Assembly (NCBI GenBank): GCA_041660965.1
Contig: JBAZVH010000001.1
Coordinates: 485,016-549,015 of the forward strand
Source: Candidatus Gracilibacteria bacterium
GTDB lineage: Bacteria; Patescibacteriota; Gracilibacteria; BD1-5; JAGOOR01
Direction of reading: 5' to 3'
DNA length: 64,000 bases
Shown: one piece after another, positions 60,444 to 64,000 of the stretch
Layout: every line of letters begins with the position of its first letter
Numbering within the stretch: the first letter of the stretch is position 1
The notes under the pieces: generated by a model
Told to the model about the DNA's origin: nothing
Database searches by the model: none
Seen by the model: the letters and a program-made list of their open reading frames with translations, nothing else
Made by a program: the position numbers and the translations under genes

Positions 60444-61646
60444 ATGGTATCTCATTTTTCCCGTCTCGCCAGTATAACAATTGCCTCTGTAATTCTTGCT
60501 ACTTCTTTCTCGGCGGAAGCTATTGAATATGGTGGTTTCGGGGGTCGTCCTGCCTATCCACGAGAAGATAATGCACGTACAGAGTCTATCTTTATTCATA
60601 CGCTTGAGCCAGGTATCACACAAAAAGAAGGTGTCAAAGTCGTCAATAACACTCAAGAAAAAAAGACATTTCTTATTTATGGAGGCGATTCGACACCATC
60701 AACCGATGGGGCCTTTGCATGTAAGCAATTTTCTGAAGAAAAAAAAGATGTGGGAGCATGGATAGAGCTCGCAAAAACAGAAGTCACTCTAGATCCTGGT
60801 ACGAATCAAGTCATACCATTTACTATTACTGTTCCAAAAAATGCGAGTGTCGGAGAGCATAATGGATGTATCCTTATCCAGGAAAAGAAACCAGCGCCAA
60901 AAGAAGACCAAGCCGGCATGAGTCTCTCAGTCCGAACCGGAATCCGTGTGGCTATCACCATTCCTGGAGACCTTGAAAGAAAACTCGAAATAGCAGGATT
61001 TACCCTCGAACGTACTGAGACGGGGTTTACGCTCCATCCGCAAGTCAAAAATACTGGCAATGTCTCTATCGATGCCGATGCTCGTGTGACGACTCGTTAT
61101 TTCTTTGGTCCTGTTCTCATCAAGCATGGTGGTCAATACCCTATTCTTCGAGGCGACATTTCTGACTGGAGCTTTGAAATCAAGCATCCATTTTGGGGAG
61201 GTCTCTATCGTTCTCAATTTACGGTAGAATATGATGCGAGTAAAGAAGCATCTGTGGGTGTCACAACAGATAAAAAACTTGTAACACTCAGGAGTAAAGC
61301 GCTCTGGTTTTGGAGTATGCCGACTCTGGCAGGTCTGGCTATTGAGATTATTCTTCTTCTCTTTATTGTGGCAATAGTCTACCTGGTTCGTCTCGCTCAA
61401 AAACGCAAAGAATGGATTCGTCTGCATTGGGTGACACATACACTTATGACACAAACAGATATTGTGACACTGGCAAATGAATACGATGTTTCATGGAAGC
61501 TCCTTGCACAAGTCAATCAACTGAAGCCCCCATATACTCTCAAAATAGGGGATACACTCAAAGTGCCACCTATGTATAGTTCTTCAGCAAGTGAGGCAAA
61601 ATCTACTGTAAAAACTCCGAGAACCATCAAAAGAATCAAAAAATAA
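60444..61646 (+). CDS. DUF916-like (WxL-interacting) protein with membrane helix and C-terminal LysM
   Basis: 400 aa, no in-frame TGA. Signal peptide ends about residue 26 (SFSAEAIEYG). Residues 30-165 match the DUF916 pattern (RTESIFIHTLEPGITQKEGV, VVNNTQEKKTFLIYGGD); a second beta domain follows; a membrane helix lies at about 295-320 (LAIEIILLLFIVAIVYLV). The C-terminal LysM-like module LANEYDVSWKLLAQVNQLKP would lie on the far side of the membrane from the signal-exported domain, which is odd for a wall binder. Probable partner of the two upstream secreted paralogs. Confidence 0.8.
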   Translation: MVSHFSRLASITIASVILATSFSAEAIEYGGFGGRPAYPREDNARTESIFIHTLEPGITQKEGVKVVNNTQEKKTFLIYGGDSTPSTDGAFACKQFSEEKKDVGAWIELAKTEVTLDPGTNQVIPFTITVPKNASVGEHNGCILIQEKKPAPKEDQAGMSLSVRTGIRVAITIPGDLERKLEIAGFTLERTETGFTLHPQVKNTGNVSIDADARVTTRYFFGPVLIKHGGQYPILRGDISDWSFEIKHPFWGGLYRSQFTVEYDASKEASVGVTTDKKLVTLRSKALWFWSMPTLAGLAIEIILLLFIVAIVYLVRLAQKRKEWIRLHWVTHTLMTQTDIVTLANEYDVSWKLLAQVNQLKPPYTLKIGDTLKVPPMYSSSASEAKSTVKTPRTIKRIKK

Positions 61647-61661
61647 CATATCTTGTGCTGT

Positions 61662-62642
61662 ATGGTGTGAAAATCACATAAACATCTTTTTGCGTGATTC
61701 TTGCAGAGCAAGTTCGGTATTTTTTTCGTGACATTTTTTGTCTTCAATGCGTTGGCATTGTATGGTATTTTCTTTTTCTTTCAGTCCTCTTCTCTCGCCG
61801 CTTTTGTTGCGAAATATCCGCTTCTTGATCCTATGAGGCATTTCATGGAAGAGAAAAACATCATCACTACTTTGCAACCTATACGACTCAAATTCCGAGA
61901 TATTATTGAGAAAAATGGACCTAATTCTATCTCACTCTATTTTGAATACCTCAATACGGGTGCCAATATTTCCATCAATCCAGATCTCCGTATCCTCCCT
62001 GCGTCACTCATCAAGGTACCTCTTGCGATGGCGGTCATGAAAAAGGTAGAACGAGGCGAATGGTTCCTCTCCAACGAACTCGTGATGATGAAAGATGATA
62101 GAGACACTAACTGGTGAGATGTGCACAAACGACCCATCGGGAGCACGATAACTATTCAGAAACTTTTAGAAGAAATGCTCCTCAATTCTGACAATACGGC
62201 GTACCGTATCCTGTACCGTAATATGTCATTTGATGATCTCCAGGATGTTTTGATAAAATTGGGTCTTGAAGACCTCTTTAATGAAGAAGGGAAAATGAGC
62301 TCCAAGGAATATACCCGTTTGATACGAGCACTGTATGCGGCTACTTACCTCGATCCAAACTCTTCACAATTCTTGCTTGATATCCTCGCTAGAACATCCT
62401 ATGATGAATATCTAGGTCAGGGTGTTCCAGATACGGTCAAATTTTCTCATAAAATCTGAGAAAATGTAGATGAAAAAGTGATATCAGATTCTGGAGTAGT
62501 CTATGTAGAGTGAAGACCATATCTGATATCAGTGATGATTGATTACAATGATATCTGACATGATCGAGCATTGCAGGTATTAAAGGATATTTCTCAAACG
62601 GGTTATGACTATATAAGTACTGCTCAATATGAGAAAAATTAA
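61662..62642 (+). CDS. Class A beta-lactamase-like serine hydrolase
   Basis: 326 aa with about seven TGA-glycines. ATG 61662 gives a basic start and an anchor helix FGIFFVTFFVFNALALYGIF. Active-site motifs: PASLIKVPLAM (SxxK, about residue 118), NSDNTAY (SDN) and FSHKIGENV (KxG). These are penicillin-binding-fold enzymes; with an anchor and no known resistance context it may act on peptidoglycan peptides. It is 15 bp after the DUF916 gene and overlaps the following gene by 14 bp. Confidence 0.85.
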
Positions 62643-64000
62643 GCATTTTTTTCATATTCTGTTTGTCAGTTATTTGGTTATTTCGATTATTTTTTCTGGG
62701 ATGCCTTTTGAAGGAGTTATTCAGCATTTGCGAGAAGGAAATATCGTCGATGTGATGTACCATGCCCAGAAAAATAGCAATGTGATAGATACCGCTATCA
62801 ATGAATTCGTAGTTCCCAAAATTCCACATGCCTACGCTAATGGTACCACGGATGCTATGATGACCTATGATACGCTCAATGGTACTTCAACTCCCAAGGT
62901 TCGACTCTGGGATGGTTCTGCATGGTGAGCTGAGACATCGGCTACACCATTTAATGGCACAGAGATTTATCACATGATGCTCAAATATGCTCCCACCCGT
63001 GATGAAGCTATTTTGGTGGCACTCACCAACAACTGACAAGTCCAAGCACAAGTCTTTAATGGGACATCATGGTGAAGTGTGACGGTATTGTCGAATGTGA
63101 GCACTACGAATCCAAATGGTATTTCTCTCTACCGTGGTTTTGATATCGAATATGAACAATCGTCCGGAGACGCTATTGTGGTGGCGGGTGACGGTACTGC
63201 TGATCCGAACTATTATGTCTGGAATGGTTCGTCTTGGGCATCAGGAGTGGATATCAATATTCCGACGACTGGTGTACCGTATTTTATCGAGCTTGCTTCC
63301 AAGTCAGGTGCTGATGATCTAGCAATGATTGTTCTCGACTCAAACTCGGATACCTATGGTATGCGATGGACAGGAAGTGCGTGGGATAATATGGGGACGG
63401 CTACTGCCTGGGAAACTACTGCCTCTATTGCTACCATGAAAGCCATCGATGTCGCGTATGAAAAAACCTCGTGAGACATCATGTTTGTATGGTGATTTGC
63501 AACCGTAGCGACAGCACACTTTCGATACCGTACATATTCGGGGACCACCCTTGGTGCTGTGACCAATGTGACCAATGCAAATCAGGGTTGAGTTGCCCGG
63601 TGGATCAAGCTCGCTCCAAATCCGACAGCAAGTTCAGATCAGATCATGATAGGACTGCATGATGCCGGTGCCGATCTCAATACCTTTATTTGGAGCGGTA
63701 CTGCCTGGAGTGCCGTTCATGCCGAGCATAGTGCCACTACAGAAAATGCTGCTGCTGATATGGATTTTGATATCACTTTTGAGACACACAGCTCGAATCC
63801 AAATGATGCTTGGCTCCTCTGGTCAGATAGTGCTACGGTGTCTCGTAAACTCTGGGACGGTGGTACGTCTGCATGGCAGACAGCGACGACGATGGGGGAT
63901 GATAATATGGGTATTGTACTCAATGCTCAGCCCAATAATGGTGCTGTTTTAGCAGGAGTCTATGAAGACGATACTTCGGCGACAGATGATATCCGAGAAG
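62629..64000 (+). CDS. Secreted repeat protein (WNGxxW repeats), C-terminus beyond window
   Basis: 457 codons visible. Signal or anchor helix FFHILFVSYLVISIIFSGMP. The body has repeats of about 50-60 residues with the consensus V-W-x-G-x-x-W (KVRLWDGSAWG, QVFNGTSWG, YVWNGSSWASG, RWTGSAWDNM, FIWSGTAWSA), as in Asp-box or beta-propeller-like surface proteins. Six or more TGA-glycines, one of them in most repeats. Likely a large extracellular adhesin or sugar-binding protein; co-transcribed with the serine hydrolase. Confidence 0.8.

Noticed and set aside
1..64000. Many broken genes as evidence of pseudogenisation
   Set aside because: Breaks fall at TGA in Gly positions and disappear with table 25; only the GIY-YIG gene has a true frameshift.

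Overview
The window reads as genome sequence of a Candidate Phyla Radiation bacterium that uses genetic code 25 (UGA = glycine), so Gracilibacteria (BD1-5/GN02) or Absconditabacteria (SR1). Almost every conserved gene carries in-frame TGA where its family has glycine: UvrB PTGDQP, AtpA VSVGDG, YebC MGRGP, UvrA NSPAGAC. Every complete gene called here ends in TAA or TAG. Read with the standard code most genes look shattered; read with code 25 they are whole. GC is roughly 40% by eye, and genes are densely packed, often with short overlaps.

Layout. 1-5 kb (minus): prepilin peptidase, yidC, a four-helix-bundle gene between inverted repeats, rnpA and rpmH, then two secreted or anchored proteins. 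5-9.3 kb: one 1387-aa S-layer-like protein. 9.3-11.8 kb: repeat-rich accessory region with a frameshifted GIY-YIG nuclease flanked by inverted repeats and a glycosyltransferase. 11.8-18.3 kb: pseudouridine synthase/riboflavin kinase fusion, nrnA, murB, uvrA. 18.4-24 kb: surface protein, comF-like gene, membrane protein, PilC-like protein, S41 protease. 24-28 kb: uvrB, then trpB and trpR with a shared operator-like motif. 28-32.3 kb: PrsW-like protease, rpsO, transglycosylase, prmC, dprA. 32.3-32.5 kb: a tiny promoter-to-terminator transcription unit. 32.5-43 kb (minus): ATP-grasp, glycosyltransferase, DedA, Nudix, UPF0718 permease plus thioredoxin, TIM barrel, DEAD helicase, tRNA-Pro, two thymidylate kinases and a polymerase-less PolA exonuclease. 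43-51 kb: Cys-rich protein, nucleotidyltransferase, alr, miaB, glycosyltransferase, yebC. 51-57.6 kb (plus): Nudix and an atpB-E-F-H-A-G run with a lipoprotein inserted and no atpD/atpC next to it. 57.7-64 kb: DapA-family aldolase and a surface-protein cluster (two paralogous secreted proteins, a DUF916/LysM protein, a serine hydrolase, a partial repeat protein).

The cell implied has peptidoglycan (murB, alr, transglycosylase), an S-layer, F-type ATP synthase, nucleotide-excision repair, and uptake/pilus functions (prepilin peptidase, PilC-like, ComF-like, DprA). Biosynthesis looks thin: a lone trpB under TrpR suggests indole or tryptophan salvage.

The most unusual signal is a set of repeat families. 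Family A is AT-rich (core TACAAAGTACAAAA) and occurs singly or as inverted pairs. One pair encloses a four-helix-bundle gene inside the rnpA-yidC cluster; others lie between genes or in-frame inside murB and a nucleotidyltransferase. Family B (GATTCCACCTCGCG...CTTGGCTGGAATGACGG) brackets a GIY-YIG gene as inverted copies and also stands alone. Family C is 7-bp tandem repeats inside genes. A and B look like small mobile elements with a compact cognate protein and non-autonomous derivatives.
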